A DNA stretch of 64,000 bases from Pseudomonas fluorescens (GTDB lineage: Bacteria; Pseudomonadota; Gammaproteobacteria; Pseudomonadales; Pseudomonadaceae). The stretch spans positions 3,052,501-3,116,500 of the forward strand of contig NZ_CP012830.1 of the NCBI RefSeq assembly GCF_001307155.1, written 5' to 3'. This document shows, piece by piece, positions 43,457-52,337 of this stretch. A program made the position numbers and the translations under genes. Position 1 is the stretch's first letter. Each line of letters begins with the position of its first letter. The notes under the pieces were generated by a model. It did no database searches. It was not told where the DNA came from and was given only the letters and a program-made list of their open reading frames with translations.

Positions 43457-44893
43457 ATGTTCGGTTTGGAGGCACTTGATCTCGCCCGAATTCAGTTCGC
43501 GTTCACCATCTCGTTTCACATCCTGTTCCCGGCGATCACCATCGGCCTGGCGAGTTACCTGGCGGTGCTCGAAGGCTTGTGGCTGAAGACCCACAACGAT
43601 ACCTACCGTGATTTGTATCACTTCTGGTCGAAGATCTTTGCCGTCAACTTCGGCATGGGGGTGGTCTCCGGATTGGTCATGGCCTATCAGTTCGGCACCA
43701 ACTGGAGCCGCTTCTCGGACTTTGCCGGTTCCGTCACCGGGCCGCTGCTGACCTATGAAGTGCTCACGGCGTTCTTCCTCGAAGCCGGTTTCCTCGGCGT
43801 CATGCTGTTTGGCTGGAACAGGGTCGGGCGCAAGCTGCACTTCTTCGCCACGGTCATGGTGGCTATTGGCACGCTGATCTCGACGTTCTGGATTCTGGCC
43901 TCCAACAGCTGGATGCAAACCCCGCAGGGCTACGAAATCGTTAACGGCCAGGTGATTCCGGTGGACTGGCTGGCGGTGATTTTCAACCCGTCGTTCCCCT
44001 ACCGCTTGATGCACATGGCCACCGCAGCTTTTGTGGCCACTGCATTCTTTGTCGGCTCGTCAGCCGCCTGGCACTTGTTGCGCGGCCGTGATAACCCGGC
44101 GATTCGCACCATGCTGTCGATGGCCATGTGGATGGCCTTGATCGTTGCACCGATTCAGGCGGTGATCGGCGACTTCCACGGCCTCAACACGCTCAAGCAT
44201 CAGCCGGCAAAAATCGCCGCGATTGAAGGTCACTGGGAAAACGTCGGCAATGAGCCGACCCCGCTGATCCTGTTCGGCTGGCCGGACATGAAAGCCGAGA
44301 AGACCAAATTCGCGGTAGAGATTCCGTACCTGGGCAGCCTGATCCTGACTCACTCGCTGGACAAACAGGTTCCGGCACTCAAGGAGTTCGCGCCTGAAGA
44401 CCGGCCGAACTCGACCATTGTGTTCTGGTCGTTCCGGATCATGGTCGGGCTGGGCTTCCTGATGATCTTCACCGGTCTGTGGAGTCTGTGGCTGCGCAAG
44501 CGTGACAGGCTGTATTCGAACCGTGCGTTCCTCTACCTGGCGCTGTGGATGGGGCCATCGGGCCTGATCGCGATCCTTGCCGGTTGGTTCACCACTGAAA
44601 TCGGTCGTCAGCCGTGGGTGGTGTACGGGCTGATGCGCACTGCCGATGCTTCATCCATGCACAGTTTCTTGCAGATGAGCATTACCCTGGCGCTGTTCGT
44701 CGTGGTGTATTTCTCGCTGTTTGGTGTCGGTTTGGGCTACATGATGCGCCTGGTGCGCAAAGGGCCGAAGATCAACGAAGGTGCCGAACCGAGCCACGGT
44801 GGTCCCGGGCAGCAACGTACTCCGGCCCGTCCGCTTTCCGCTGCCGATGAAGGCGACGAAAACGGCGACGCCAGCCTGAACAAGGGGAATTGA
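43457..44893 (+). CDS. cioA: cyanide-insensitive bd-type quinol oxidase subunit I
   Basis: A 478-residue membrane subunit that carries the haems. It starts MFGLEALDLARIQFAFTISFHILFPAITIGLASYL (quoted in part) with the axial haem histidine, and contains GWFTTEIGRQPWVVYGLMRTADA. The Q-loop between helices 6 and 7 is short, as in CIO-type oxidases. It oxidises ubiquinol and reduces O2 to water. The ATG at 43457 follows GAGGAAG; an upstream frame is not coding-like. Operon with cioB, three bases apart. Confidence 0.93.
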   Translation: MFGLEALDLARIQFAFTISFHILFPAITIGLASYLAVLEGLWLKTHNDTYRDLYHFWSKIFAVNFGMGVVSGLVMAYQFGTNWSRFSDFAGSVTGPLLTYEVLTAFFLEAGFLGVMLFGWNRVGRKLHFFATVMVAIGTLISTFWILASNSWMQTPQGYEIVNGQVIPVDWLAVIFNPSFPYRLMHMATAAFVATAFFVGSSAAWHLLRGRDNPAIRTMLSMAMWMALIVAPIQAVIGDFHGLNTLKHQPAKIAAIEGHWENVGNEPTPLILFGWPDMKAEKTKFAVEIPYLGSLILTHSLDKQVPALKEFAPEDRPNSTIVFWSFRIMVGLGFLMIFTGLWSLWLRKRDRLYSNRAFLYLALWMGPSGLIAILAGWFTTEIGRQPWVVYGLMRTADASSMHSFLQMSITLALFVVVYFSLFGVGLGYMMRLVRKGPKINEGAEPSHGGPGQQRTPARPLSAADEGDENGDASLNKGN

Positions 44894-44896
44894 GTC

Positions 44897-45904
44897 ATGG
44901 GTATTGATCTTCCGCTGATCTGGGCCGTGATCATCATCTTCGGGATCATGATGTACGTGGTCATGGATGGTTTTGACCTGGGAATCGGCATTCTCTTCCC
45001 CTTCATCAAGGGCCACCGTGACCGCGATGTGATGATGAACACTGTCGCGCCCGTCTGGGACGGTAACGAAACCTGGCTGGTATTGGGCGGCGCGGCGCTA
45101 TTTGGCGCCTTCCCGCTGGCGTATTCGGTGGTGCTGTCGGCGCTGTACCTGCCGCTGATCCTGATGCTGATCGGCTTGATCTTCCGCGGTGTGGCGTTCG
45201 AGTTCCGCTTCAAGGCCAAGGACCACAAACGACACATCTGGGACAAGTGCTTCATCGGCGGCTCGCTGACGGCGACGTTCTTCCAGGGTGTGGCGCTGGG
45301 GGCGTTTATCGACGGCATTCCGGTGGTCAATCGGCAGTTCGCGGGCGGCACGCTGGACTGGCTGACGCCGTTCTCGCTGTTCTGTGGCGTGGCACTGATC
45401 GTCGCTTATGCGCTGCTCGGCTGCACCTGGCTGATCATGAAGACCGAAGGCAAGTTGCAAAAGCAAATGCACGACCTGGCCCGCCCGCTGGCGTTCGTGG
45501 TGTTGGCGGTGACCGGTATCGTCAGTATCTGGACCCCGCTGGCCCATGCCGAGATCGCTGCGCGCTGGTTCACCCTGCCGAACCTGTTCTGGTTCCTGCC
45601 AGTGCCAATCCTGGTGCTGGTGACGATGTACGGTTTACTGCGTGCTGTGGCGCGTAACGCTCATTACACACCGTTCCTGTTGACCCTGGTGCTGATTTTC
45701 CTCGGTTACAGCGGTCTGGGAATCAGCCTGTGGCCGAACATCGTGCCGCCGTCGATCTCGATCTGGGACGCCGCCGCACCGCCGCAAAGCCAGGGCTTCA
45801 TGCTGGTCGGCACCTTGTTCATCATCCCGTTCATTCTGGGCTACACCTTCTGGAGCTACTACGTGTTCCGCGGCAAGGTGACCCACGAAGACGGTTATCA
45901 CTAG
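44897..45904 (+). CDS. cioB: bd-type quinol oxidase subunit II
   Basis: A 335-residue polytopic subunit: IDLPLIWAVIIIFGIMMYVVMDGFDLGIGILFPF, then PVWDGNETWLVLGGAALFGAFPLAYSVVLSALYLP, both quoted as family landmarks in shortened form, and C-terminal YTFWSYYVFRGKVTHE. It is the haem-free partner of CioA. The ATG directly follows the cioA stop with GGGGAA upstream. Confidence 0.93.
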   Translation: MGIDLPLIWAVIIIFGIMMYVVMDGFDLGIGILFPFIKGHRDRDVMMNTVAPVWDGNETWLVLGGAALFGAFPLAYSVVLSALYLPLILMLIGLIFRGVAFEFRFKAKDHKRHIWDKCFIGGSLTATFFQGVALGAFIDGIPVVNRQFAGGTLDWLTPFSLFCGVALIVAYALLGCTWLIMKTEGKLQKQMHDLARPLAFVVLAVTGIVSIWTPLAHAEIAARWFTLPNLFWFLPVPILVLVTMYGLLRAVARNAHYTPFLLTLVLIFLGYSGLGISLWPNIVPPSISIWDAAAPPQSQGFMLVGTLFIIPFILGYTFWSYYVFRGKVTHEDGYH

Positions 45905-45952
45905 CAGGAGCAAAGCTTGCTCGCGATGGCGTCTTGACAGGCGCCATCAAAC
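45905..45952. repeat. REP-like fragment inside the cio operon
   Basis: GCAGGAGCAAAGCTTGCTCGCGATGGCGTCTTGACAGGCGCCATCA, read in parts, has the GGAGCAAGCTTGCTCGCGATGGC wording of the common Pseudomonas REP arm and a small GATGGCG/CGCCATC dyad. It separates cioB from the small third gene. Confidence 0.5.
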
Positions 45953-45972
45953 CCAGACCGAGGACCGAGGCA

Positions 45973-46140
45973 ATGGTTAATAAACATTCTTTGCAGGAAA
46001 TCGAACAGGCTGAAAAGAAGCCGCTCTGGCAGCGGCTTGGCTGGCTGGTAATGATCTGGACCGGCAGCGTACTGGCGCTGTTTGTCGTAGCCAGCCTGAT
46101 GCGCATGTTCATGAATGCTGCAGGCCTGACCACTCACTGA
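45973..46140 (+). CDS. DUF2474 small membrane protein, probable third Cio subunit
   Basis: A 55-residue protein, MVNKHSLQEIEQAEKKPLW followed by a single transmembrane helix (QRLGWLVMIWTGSVLALFVVA, in two parts) and a short tail. It matches the DUF2474 family commonly encoded after cyanide-insensitive oxidase genes, an analogue of the CydX subunit of cytochrome bd. The ATG at 45973 follows CCGAGG. A strong terminator follows the gene, closing the operon. Confidence 0.78.
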   Translation: MVNKHSLQEIEQAEKKPLWQRLGWLVMIWTGSVLALFVVASLMRMFMNAAGLTTH

Positions 46141-46183
46141 TCGACCCGAACATCCCATCCCGTGCTTTGCGGCACGGATTTAT

Positions 46184-46208
46184 AACCCTCCACTGGAGGG
46201 TTTTTTTT
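46184..46208 (+). terminator. terminator of the cio operon
   Basis: AACCCTCCA-CT-GGAGGGTT followed by a T-run (46200-46208). A second hairpin, CCGTGC-TTTG-CGGCACGG-like at 46160-46178, precedes it. The convergent rlmG gene ends 17 bases further on. Confidence 0.9.
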
Positions 46209-46224
46209 GCCTGGGCGTTGGCCG

Positions 46225-47349
46225 TTATTTGCGGGCCTTGAGGATCACGAATTTGGGCGTTGCCGCGACCTGCTCGACACCCCGGAACAGACGCGCCAGT
46301 TTGCTGTGATAGCCCAGATGACGGTTGCCGACGATGTACAGCGCGCCGCCCACCACCAGGGCTTCGCGAGCTTGCTGGAACATCCGCCAGGCGAGGAAGT
46401 CCCCGACCACTTGTTGCTGGTGGAAAGGCGGATTGCACAGCACCACGTCCAGCGACTGCGGCTCCTGCCCAGCCAGGCCATCGCCCGCGCGCACGATGAC
46501 TTCGCGCGAACCGAGGGCGGCCCGCCAGTTTTCGGCAGCGGATTGCACGGCCATGAACGATTCGTCCACCAGCGTGTAGTGGGCTTGAGGGTTTTGCAGG
46601 GCGCTGGCGATGGCCAACACGCCGTTGCCGCAACCCAGGTCGGCGACCTGCGCGTTACCGAGGTTTTTCGGCAGGTGAGGGAGAAACGCCCGAGTGCCGA
46701 TGTCCAGGCCTTCGCGACAGAACACGTTGGCGTGGTTGAGTAACTCGATTGCCGGATCGTCGAGTGTGTAGCGAGTCGGGTAGGGCGACTGCGCGGGTTG
46801 CCTGGCATCGGCTGTGGCAATCAGCAAGCGGGCTTTCTTGACCGCCAGCGACGCTTGCACCGGGCCGATGTAGCGCTCCAGCAGATCGCCGGCTGCCCGC
46901 GGCAGGTGTTTGACCATGGCCGCAGCAACCACTTGTGCGCCGGGTGCCAGCTGCGTTTGCAGGCGGATCAGTTGCTCTTCCAGCAACGCCAGGGTTTTGG
47001 GGACGCGGATCAGTACCCGATCGAACGGACCGACCAGTGGCGCACTGGCCGGCAGCACTGACACAACATCAAAGGGAAGGCCATTGCGTACCAGGTTCTT
47101 TTCCAATGCCTGGGCTGCGAGAAACGAATCACCGCTACTGGTGACCTGAGCCTTGCCGACAAGGCTCGCCGCCAGTGCACCAAAGCTGTCATTGAGCACC
47201 AGAACCCGGGTATCAGCATTCGACTGCTGTTCGGCCAGAAAATTAAGCAGATACTCGTCAGCCGCATCGAAGGCTTGCAGCGGTTCGTTCTGCTGTTCGG
47301 GCTGGCGGATCAGGTCAAGTTGGGCGAAGGGGCTTTCGAGCAGGGGCAT
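46225..47349 (-). CDS. rlmG: 23S rRNA (guanine-1835-N2)-methyltransferase
   Basis: A 374-residue RsmC/RlmG-type enzyme: a degenerate N-terminal methyltransferase-like domain and an active C-terminal one with VADLGCGNGVLAIA and the amino-methylating motif CNPPFHQQ. Length and N-terminus (LLESPFAQLDLIRQPEQ) favour RlmG over RsmC. I start it at the ATG at 47349 rather than 47457. Confidence 0.84.
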   Translation of the reverse strand: MPLLESPFAQLDLIRQPEQQNEPLQAFDAADEYLLNFLAEQQSNADTRVLVLNDSFGALAASLVGKAQVTSSGDSFLAAQALEKNLVRNGLPFDVVSVLPASAPLVGPFDRVLIRVPKTLALLEEQLIRLQTQLAPGAQVVAAAMVKHLPRAAGDLLERYIGPVQASLAVKKARLLIATADARQPAQSPYPTRYTLDDPAIELLNHANVFCREGLDIGTRAFLPHLPKNLGNAQVADLGCGNGVLAIASALQNPQAHYTLVDESFMAVQSAAENWRAALGSREVIVRAGDGLAGQEPQSLDVVLCNPPFHQQQVVGDFLAWRMFQQAREALVVGGALYIVGNRHLGYHSKLARLFRGVEQVAATPKFVILKARK

Positions 47350-47552
47350 GGGGCGGGGACTCTGGGTAATCAACGGGTGTCCCGCGGTTTTGCACGTATT
47401 CAATGCTGGACGGGACCGTCTGAGTGGACTGCGTTGCGGTGTCGTTCGCTTCATCACTCAGAAGGGGCGTAAATGGTACGTTTTTTTCCGTCGAATTACT
47501 CGCAGGTTTTCCGTCGTGGTCAGCGCTGACAAGCACTGGTATTAGGTCAGGC

Positions 47553-48269
47553 TCAGATATATCTGCACTTCGCGGCCTGTACCACCGCAGAAATTTTGTT
47601 GGTGACACCCAGTTTCTTGATCGCATTGCCTATGTGGAAATTTACCGTACGTTGGGTGATGTTTAGGATTATCCCGGTTTCCAATGCGTTCTTGCCTTTC
47701 GAAGCCCACTTCAGCACATCTGTTTCCCGCGTCGATAATTGAGTCGCGCTCAAGCCGTCCGGATTCTTGCAGGCCAGCTTTTGCATTGCGAGGACATGCA
47801 GCTTATGGCTGATGAACGTTGCATAACCGAGGTTTTCATAGAGTTCGTAAGCCGTGATACGGCAATGGCTTCGGGCGACGCAGAGCATGCCGCTGCTATG
47901 GTTGTTCAGCTCATGTAGCGGCAGCGACCAACCATGCTGCATGCCTTGACCCGCGAGTGCGCGCCGTAGATCGGGGACGTTGGCGAAGGTATCACTGTCC
48001 CAGAGAATGGGCAGCATTGAATGATTGCAATGAGCTACTATTGGGTCTATTGCGCAGTAGTTGTTTTGTTCATAACGTGTGTTCCAGTCAGGTGAGTAAT
48101 TATTAAGGTTCAGGTCATTGTCACAATGATTTGGCGCATGAGAAGTCATTGAAAACGCACAATATTCGTAGCCAAGATTATTAAAGAAGCCAAGTGCTAT
48201 CGTGTAAGCCTTTTCAAGGCTTGACTCATAAATCAGCTGTTTTAACCGAGTCTCCTTCCAAGTATCCAT
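47553..48269 (-). CDS. LuxR-type quorum-sensing regulator (solo)
   Basis: A 238-residue regulator with an N-terminal autoinducer-binding domain and a C-terminal LuxR helix-turn-helix (LSTRETDVLKWASKGKNALETGIILNITQRTVNFHI, quoted in part). The ligand-binding positions of TraR/LuxR are kept: Trp62, Tyr66, Asp75-Pro76 and Trp90, spaced as in TraR. No luxI gene is in the window. I start it at the ATG at 48269. The gene is more A+T-rich than its neighbours, which may indicate transfer. Confidence 0.85.
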   Translation of the reverse strand: MDTWKETRLKQLIYESSLEKAYTIALGFFNNLGYEYCAFSMTSHAPNHCDNDLNLNNYSPDWNTRYEQNNYCAIDPIVAHCNHSMLPILWDSDTFANVPDLRRALAGQGMQHGWSLPLHELNNHSSGMLCVARSHCRITAYELYENLGYATFISHKLHVLAMQKLACKNPDGLSATQLSTRETDVLKWASKGKNALETGIILNITQRTVNFHIGNAIKKLGVTNKISAVVQAAKCRYI

Positions 48270-48333
48270 ACAAACTTCTCCCTGTGTTTCGCTTCGTAGG
48301 TGTTTATTTGATCCAAAATTGGTACGTTGCGAG

Positions 48334-48351
48334 TGTAGGGTAAATCCTACA
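48334..48351. promoter_or_regulatory. inverted repeat upstream of the LuxR solo
   Basis: TGTAGG-N6-CCTACA lies 65 bases upstream of the luxR ATG. The flanks GTGTA and TACAG look like lux-box half-sites, but their spacing is 10 bases rather than the usual 6. The rest of the A+T-rich gap 48270-48612 holds no gene that I can support. Confidence 0.4.
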
Positions 48352-48612
48352 GGTGCGAAGTGAGTTTTTTGCTCTTGATAGGTTCGCAAAATAAATAACC
48401 GGTTATTAGAGAAACAGTACCTGTACAGATCATGCGATTTGCTCCGACATCTGTAGAGATATTAATACTATCTTTATATTCAGGTTGCGAACCCTGCCTT
48501 TAACTCTTTAGTTAACTGTTAGTCATCTGTTGATTAATACCACTACAAATCGGCGGTGTTTCTTCGTCCGGCTTTGCGGGACACTGGAGCAATCAGACCT
48601 ATGGAGCGCCCC

Positions 48613-49389
48613 ATGACCGCCAGCGCAGAGAAGTTCACCCGACAAACCCTGCTCGATGTCCAGCCACTGACGTCCAGCCTGTTCACGCTACGTACTACGC
48701 GAGATCCGGGTTTTCGTTTTCGTGCCGGGCAATTCGCCCGCCTAGGGGTTACCAAGGCTGACGGCAGTACGGTATGGCGCGCCTATTCCATGGTCTCTTC
48801 ACCCCATGACGAGTTTCTTGAGTTCTTTTCCATCGTCGTTCCGGGTGGCGAATTTACCAGCGAACTGAGTCGTCTGGAGGTAGGCGATACCTTGATGGTC
48901 GACCGTCAGGCCTTTGGTTTCCTGACCCTTGATCGCTTCGTCGATGGGCGTGATCTATGGTTATTGTCCACAGGGACGGGTATTGCGCCGTTTCTGTCGA
49001 TCCTGCAGGACTTCGAGGTCTGGGAGAAATTCGAGCGAATCATTCTGGTGTATAGCGTGCGCGAAACGCGGGAGCTGGCTTATCAGGCGCTGATTGCTGA
49101 GTTGGAAGAGCGTGAGTATTTGGCGGAGCACGCCCATAAACTGCAATTTATCGCCACGGTTACCCGTGAGCCGCATCCGCAAGCATTGAGCGGGCGAATC
49201 ACCCAGTTGATCAACAATGGCGAGCTGGAGCGGGTGGCTGGCGTCGCCATTACGGCCGAACATTCGCGAGTGATGCTCTGTGGAAACCCGCAGATGATCG
49301 ATGACACGCGCAACTTGCTGAAAGCGCGCGACATGCAACTGAGTCTGACTCGGCGACCTGGTCAGGTGGCTGTGGAAAATTACTGGTAA
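48613..49389 (+). CDS. fpr: ferredoxin--NADP reductase
   Basis: A 258-residue FAD/NADPH protein: FAD-binding domain with RAGQFARLGV and WRAYSMVSSP (RxYS motif), then LLSTGTGIAPFLSILQD for NADP binding, and C-terminal VAVENYW with the aromatic end residue stacking on FAD. It exchanges electrons between NADPH and ferredoxin or flavodoxin. The ATG at 48613 follows GGAG; one at 48601 would add four residues. In P. aeruginosa a homologue likewise precedes mscL and katB. Confidence 0.9.
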   Translation: MTASAEKFTRQTLLDVQPLTSSLFTLRTTRDPGFRFRAGQFARLGVTKADGSTVWRAYSMVSSPHDEFLEFFSIVVPGGEFTSELSRLEVGDTLMVDRQAFGFLTLDRFVDGRDLWLLSTGTGIAPFLSILQDFEVWEKFERIILVYSVRETRELAYQALIAELEEREYLAEHAHKLQFIATVTREPHPQALSGRITQLINNGELERVAGVAITAEHSRVMLCGNPQMIDDTRNLLKARDMQLSLTRRPGQVAVENYW

Positions 49390-49391
49390 TG

Positions 49392-49420
49392 AAAAACGAC
49401 GCCATCAGGCGCCGTTTATT
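49392..49420. terminator. terminator between fpr and mscL
   Basis: AAACGaCGCC-ATCA-GGCGcCGTTT with one mismatch, flanked by A and T runs, sits between the convergent fpr and mscL genes and can serve both. Confidence 0.75.
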
Positions 49421-49434
49421 ACGCAACCCAGCCT

Positions 49435-49848
49435 TCAGGGCTTATTGTTCTGCGCTTTGAGCAGGTCGCGAATCTCGCTCAACAGTTCTTCTTCCTTGGT
49501 CGGAACCGGCGGCAGGCTTGGCGCCACCGCTTCTTCACGCTTCAGGCGGTTGATGGCTTTAACACCCATGAAGATTGCGAACGCGACGATCAGGAAGTCG
49601 ATAATGCTCTGGATGAATTTACCGTAGGCCAGCACCACGGCCGGGACCGTGCCCTGCGCCGCTTTCAGCGTGACCGCCAGGTCCGCGAAGTCCACACCCC
49701 CGATCAGCAGGCCGATTGGCGGCATGACAACATCACCGACAAACGACGAAACGATCTTGCCGAACGCGGCGCCGATGATGATACCGACGGCCATGTCGAC
49801 CACATTACCTTTGACCGCGAAGGCCTTGAACTCACTGAGCACGCCCAT
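49435..49848 (-). CDS. mscL: large-conductance mechanosensitive channel
   Basis: A 137-residue channel: the amphipathic N-terminus [32 protein letters not shown] (in parts), the glycine/alanine-packed TM1 pore, TM2 ([23 protein letters not shown]) and a cytoplasmic C-terminal helix ([15 protein letters not shown]). It opens under membrane tension to release solutes on osmotic downshock. Length is standard. Confidence 0.96.
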   Translation of the reverse strand: MGVLSEFKAFAVKGNVVDMAVGIIIGAAFGKIVSSFVGDVVMPPIGLLIGGVDFADLAVTLKAAQGTVPAVVLAYGKFIQSIIDFLIVAFAIFMGVKAINRLKREEAVAPSLPPVPTKEEELLSEIRDLLKAQNNKP

Positions 49849-50132
49849 AGGTTATTCCTTGTTACAGATGAGGTTGGTGAACGCAGTGTAAATCAGCAAG
49901 TCGGGTCTTGCTCGACACAACTACTTACAGTGCTCGCTGCTATCGACCCGCTTACTGGCAAATAGTTTACAAAGTGCCATCAATCGCGCGTGAATATGCG
50001 CCAACTCACTGATAGACCAGAAAAAACTCTCAATCGACGCATTGCGTTCTTTCTATTTATGTTTTGACTATCTGGTCACTAGCCTCTGTTCAGCGCACCT
50101 GGATGCGCTACACAAAACCAGAGGAGTTCGAC

Positions 50133-51674
50133 ATGACCACCGCCATTAGCCGAGGGGCTTTTTCCCAGCGCCGTGTATTCGGCGTCTTGACCGCCAGCCT
50201 GCTGTCATTCTCCGTTCACGCGGCGACCCTGACCCGCGATAACGGCGCTGCCGTGGGCGACAACCAGAACTCGCAGACCGCGGGGGCCACTGGCCCGGTG
50301 CTGTTGCAGGACGTGCAACTGATCCAGAAACTCCAGCGCTTTGACCGCGAGCGCATCCCGGAGCGGGTCGTACATGCCCGCGGTACGGGTGCCCATGGCA
50401 GTTTTACGGTAACCGATGATCTCAGTGATCTGACCAAGGCCAAAGTCTTTGCCGCTGGCCAGACGACGCCGGTGTTTGTGCGTTTTTCAGCGGTGGTGCA
50501 CGGCAACCATTCCCCGGAAACCTTGCGCGATCCACGAGGCTTTGCCACCAAGTTCTATACCGCAGACGGCAACTGGGACCTGGTCGGCAATAACTTCCCG
50601 ACCTTTTTCATCCGCGATGCGATCAAATTCCCGGACATGGTCCACGCCTTCAAGCCAGACCCGCGCACCAACCTGGATGATGACTCGCGCCGGTTCGACT
50701 TCTTTTCCCATGTCCCGGAAGCCACTCGGACGTTGACCGAGTTGTACTCCAACTCCGGTACGCCGGCGAGTTACCGGGAAATGGACGGTAATGGAGTTCA
50801 CGCCTATAAATTGGTCAATGCCAAAGGCGAAGTCAGCTATGTGAAGTTTCATTGGAAGAGTTTGCAGGGGATTAATAACCTTGACCCACAAGCGGTTACC
50901 AAGGTTCAGGGGCAAGACTACAGTCATATGACCGATGACTTGGTGGCTCATATCAATAAAGGCGACTTTCCAAAGTGGGACTTGTACATTCAGGTTCTAA
51001 AACCACAAGACTTGTATAAGTTTGACTTCGATCCTTTGGATGCTACCAAGATCTGGCCGGGTATCCCTGAGCGAAAAGTTGGACAAATGGTGCTCAATCG
51101 TAATCCTGCTAATGTCTTTCAGGAAACCGAACAAGTTGCCATGGCGCCGGCCAATCTAGTGCCGGGAATTGAACCTTCGGAAGATCGTTTGTTGCAAGGT
51201 CGAGTGTTCTCTTATGCCGATACGCAACTGTATCGCCTGGGCGCCAATGCGTTGCAGTTACCGATCAATGCGCCAAAAGTAACGGTGAACAACGGTAACC
51301 AGGACGGAGCGATGAACACGGGTCGCAGCAACGGCGGTGTGAACTATCAGCCGAGTCGTCTGGAGTCACGTGAGGAGCCTCAAGCGGCACGCTACAGCCA
51401 GTCGGCGCTGTCGGGTACGACCCAGCAGGCGAAGATCCAGCGCGAGCAAAACTTCAAGCAGGCCGGCGATCTGTATCGTTCGTTCAGCAAGAAGGAGCGC
51501 AGCGACCTGATCGAAAGTTTTGGTGGCTCGCTGGCCACCACGGATGACGAAAGCAAGCACATCATCCTGTCCTTCCTCTATAAAGCTGACCCGGAATACG
51601 GCACCGGCGTGACCAAGGTCGCCAAGGGAGATCTGAGTCGCGTCAAGGCGCTCGCGGACAAACTGGTCGACTGA
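50133..51674 (+). CDS. katB: periplasmic catalase, KatB type
   Basis: A 513-residue monofunctional haem catalase with an N-terminal signal peptide (residues 1 to about 30, ending SVHAA), hence exported like P. aeruginosa KatB. The distal haem His is in RVVHARGTGAHG, the Asn in VGNNFPTFFIRD, and the proximal Tyr in FSYADTQLYRLGAN. The ATG at 50133 follows GAGGAG. Codon use changes abruptly in the middle (about 50830-51240), which is A+T-richer than both ends. Operon with the ankyrin gene. Confidence 0.92.
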   Translation: MTTAISRGAFSQRRVFGVLTASLLSFSVHAATLTRDNGAAVGDNQNSQTAGATGPVLLQDVQLIQKLQRFDRERIPERVVHARGTGAHGSFTVTDDLSDLTKAKVFAAGQTTPVFVRFSAVVHGNHSPETLRDPRGFATKFYTADGNWDLVGNNFPTFFIRDAIKFPDMVHAFKPDPRTNLDDDSRRFDFFSHVPEATRTLTELYSNSGTPASYREMDGNGVHAYKLVNAKGEVSYVKFHWKSLQGINNLDPQAVTKVQGQDYSHMTDDLVAHINKGDFPKWDLYIQVLKPQDLYKFDFDPLDATKIWPGIPERKVGQMVLNRNPANVFQETEQVAMAPANLVPGIEPSEDRLLQGRVFSYADTQLYRLGANALQLPINAPKVTVNNGNQDGAMNTGRSNGGVNYQPSRLESREEPQAARYSQSALSGTTQQAKIQREQNFKQAGDLYRSFSKKERSDLIESFGGSLATTDDESKHIILSFLYKADPEYGTGVTKVAKGDLSRVKALADKLVD

Positions 51675-51737
51675 TCGTCATTGCCTCAACCGGCTCTCGC
51701 GCGGCTCAGTGCCGTGCGAGAGCCCAGGAGCTGTGCC

Positions 51738-52292
51738 ATGCGAATGTATCTTTGCCTGTTTCTGGCCAGCCTGGCGTGCAGCGTTTATGCAGAGCCGGGT
51801 GCCGACCTGACCAAGGATCCGGCAGCGCTCAAGGCGCAATTGCAGGATTACTACTTTGACGCCGCTCGTCGCGGCGATGTGCCGATGCTCGAGACTTTCA
51901 TCGAGGCGGGTTATTCCCTTGATACTCGCGACAGCAAGGGCTACACCGCGTTGATCCTGGCGGCTTACCACGGTCAGTCTGCGGCGGTAGAGCGCTTGCT
52001 CGGCGCCGGAGCCAATGCCTGCGCCCAGGACCTGCGTGGCAACACGGCGCTGATGGGGGCGATCTTCAAGGGCGAAGTGCAAATAGCCCGGCGACTGTTG
52101 GCGACCGATTGCAACCCGGAGCAGCGTAATGGCGCAGGCCAGACAGCGGCGATGTATGCGGGCCTGTTCAAACGGGTCGAGTTGCTCGACGCCCTGGCTG
52201 CCAAGGGTGCCGACCTGAATGCCGAGGATCCGCTGGGTAACAGCGCCGCGCGTCTGGCCGCGGGTGAAATCCGTACCCCGGCGCCGCGCTGA
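51738..52292 (+). CDS. ankB: exported ankyrin-repeat protein (AnkB-like)
   Basis: A 184-residue protein: signal peptide MRMYLCLFLASLACSVYA, then about four ankyrin repeats (YYFDAARRGDVPMLETFIEAG, DSKGYTALILAAYHG, LRGNTALMGAIFKG, NGAGQTAAMYAGLF). In P. aeruginosa the ankB gene downstream of katB is needed for full catalase activity; the same role is inferred. The ATG at 51738 follows AGGAG; upstream in-frame starts are unlikely. Confidence 0.87.
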   Translation: MRMYLCLFLASLACSVYAEPGADLTKDPAALKAQLQDYYFDAARRGDVPMLETFIEAGYSLDTRDSKGYTALILAAYHGQSAAVERLLGAGANACAQDLRGNTALMGAIFKGEVQIARRLLATDCNPEQRNGAGQTAAMYAGLFKRVELLDALAAKGADLNAEDPLGNSAARLAAGEIRTPAPR

Positions 52293-52337
52293 TCGTGTCC
52301 AGCTGAGCTATCATCGCGGTTTTTTCCGGGAGTTCAG

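Noticed and set aside
48334..48353. A canonical lux box upstream of the LuxR solo
   Set aside because: The half-sites GTGTA and TACAG are 10 bases apart rather than 6, so I report only a dyad of unknown function.
49849..50132. An OxyR site upstream of katB
   Set aside because: OxyR control is expected for katB, but I could not find four properly spaced ATAG/CTAT elements in the mscL-katB gap. A motif scan would decide it.
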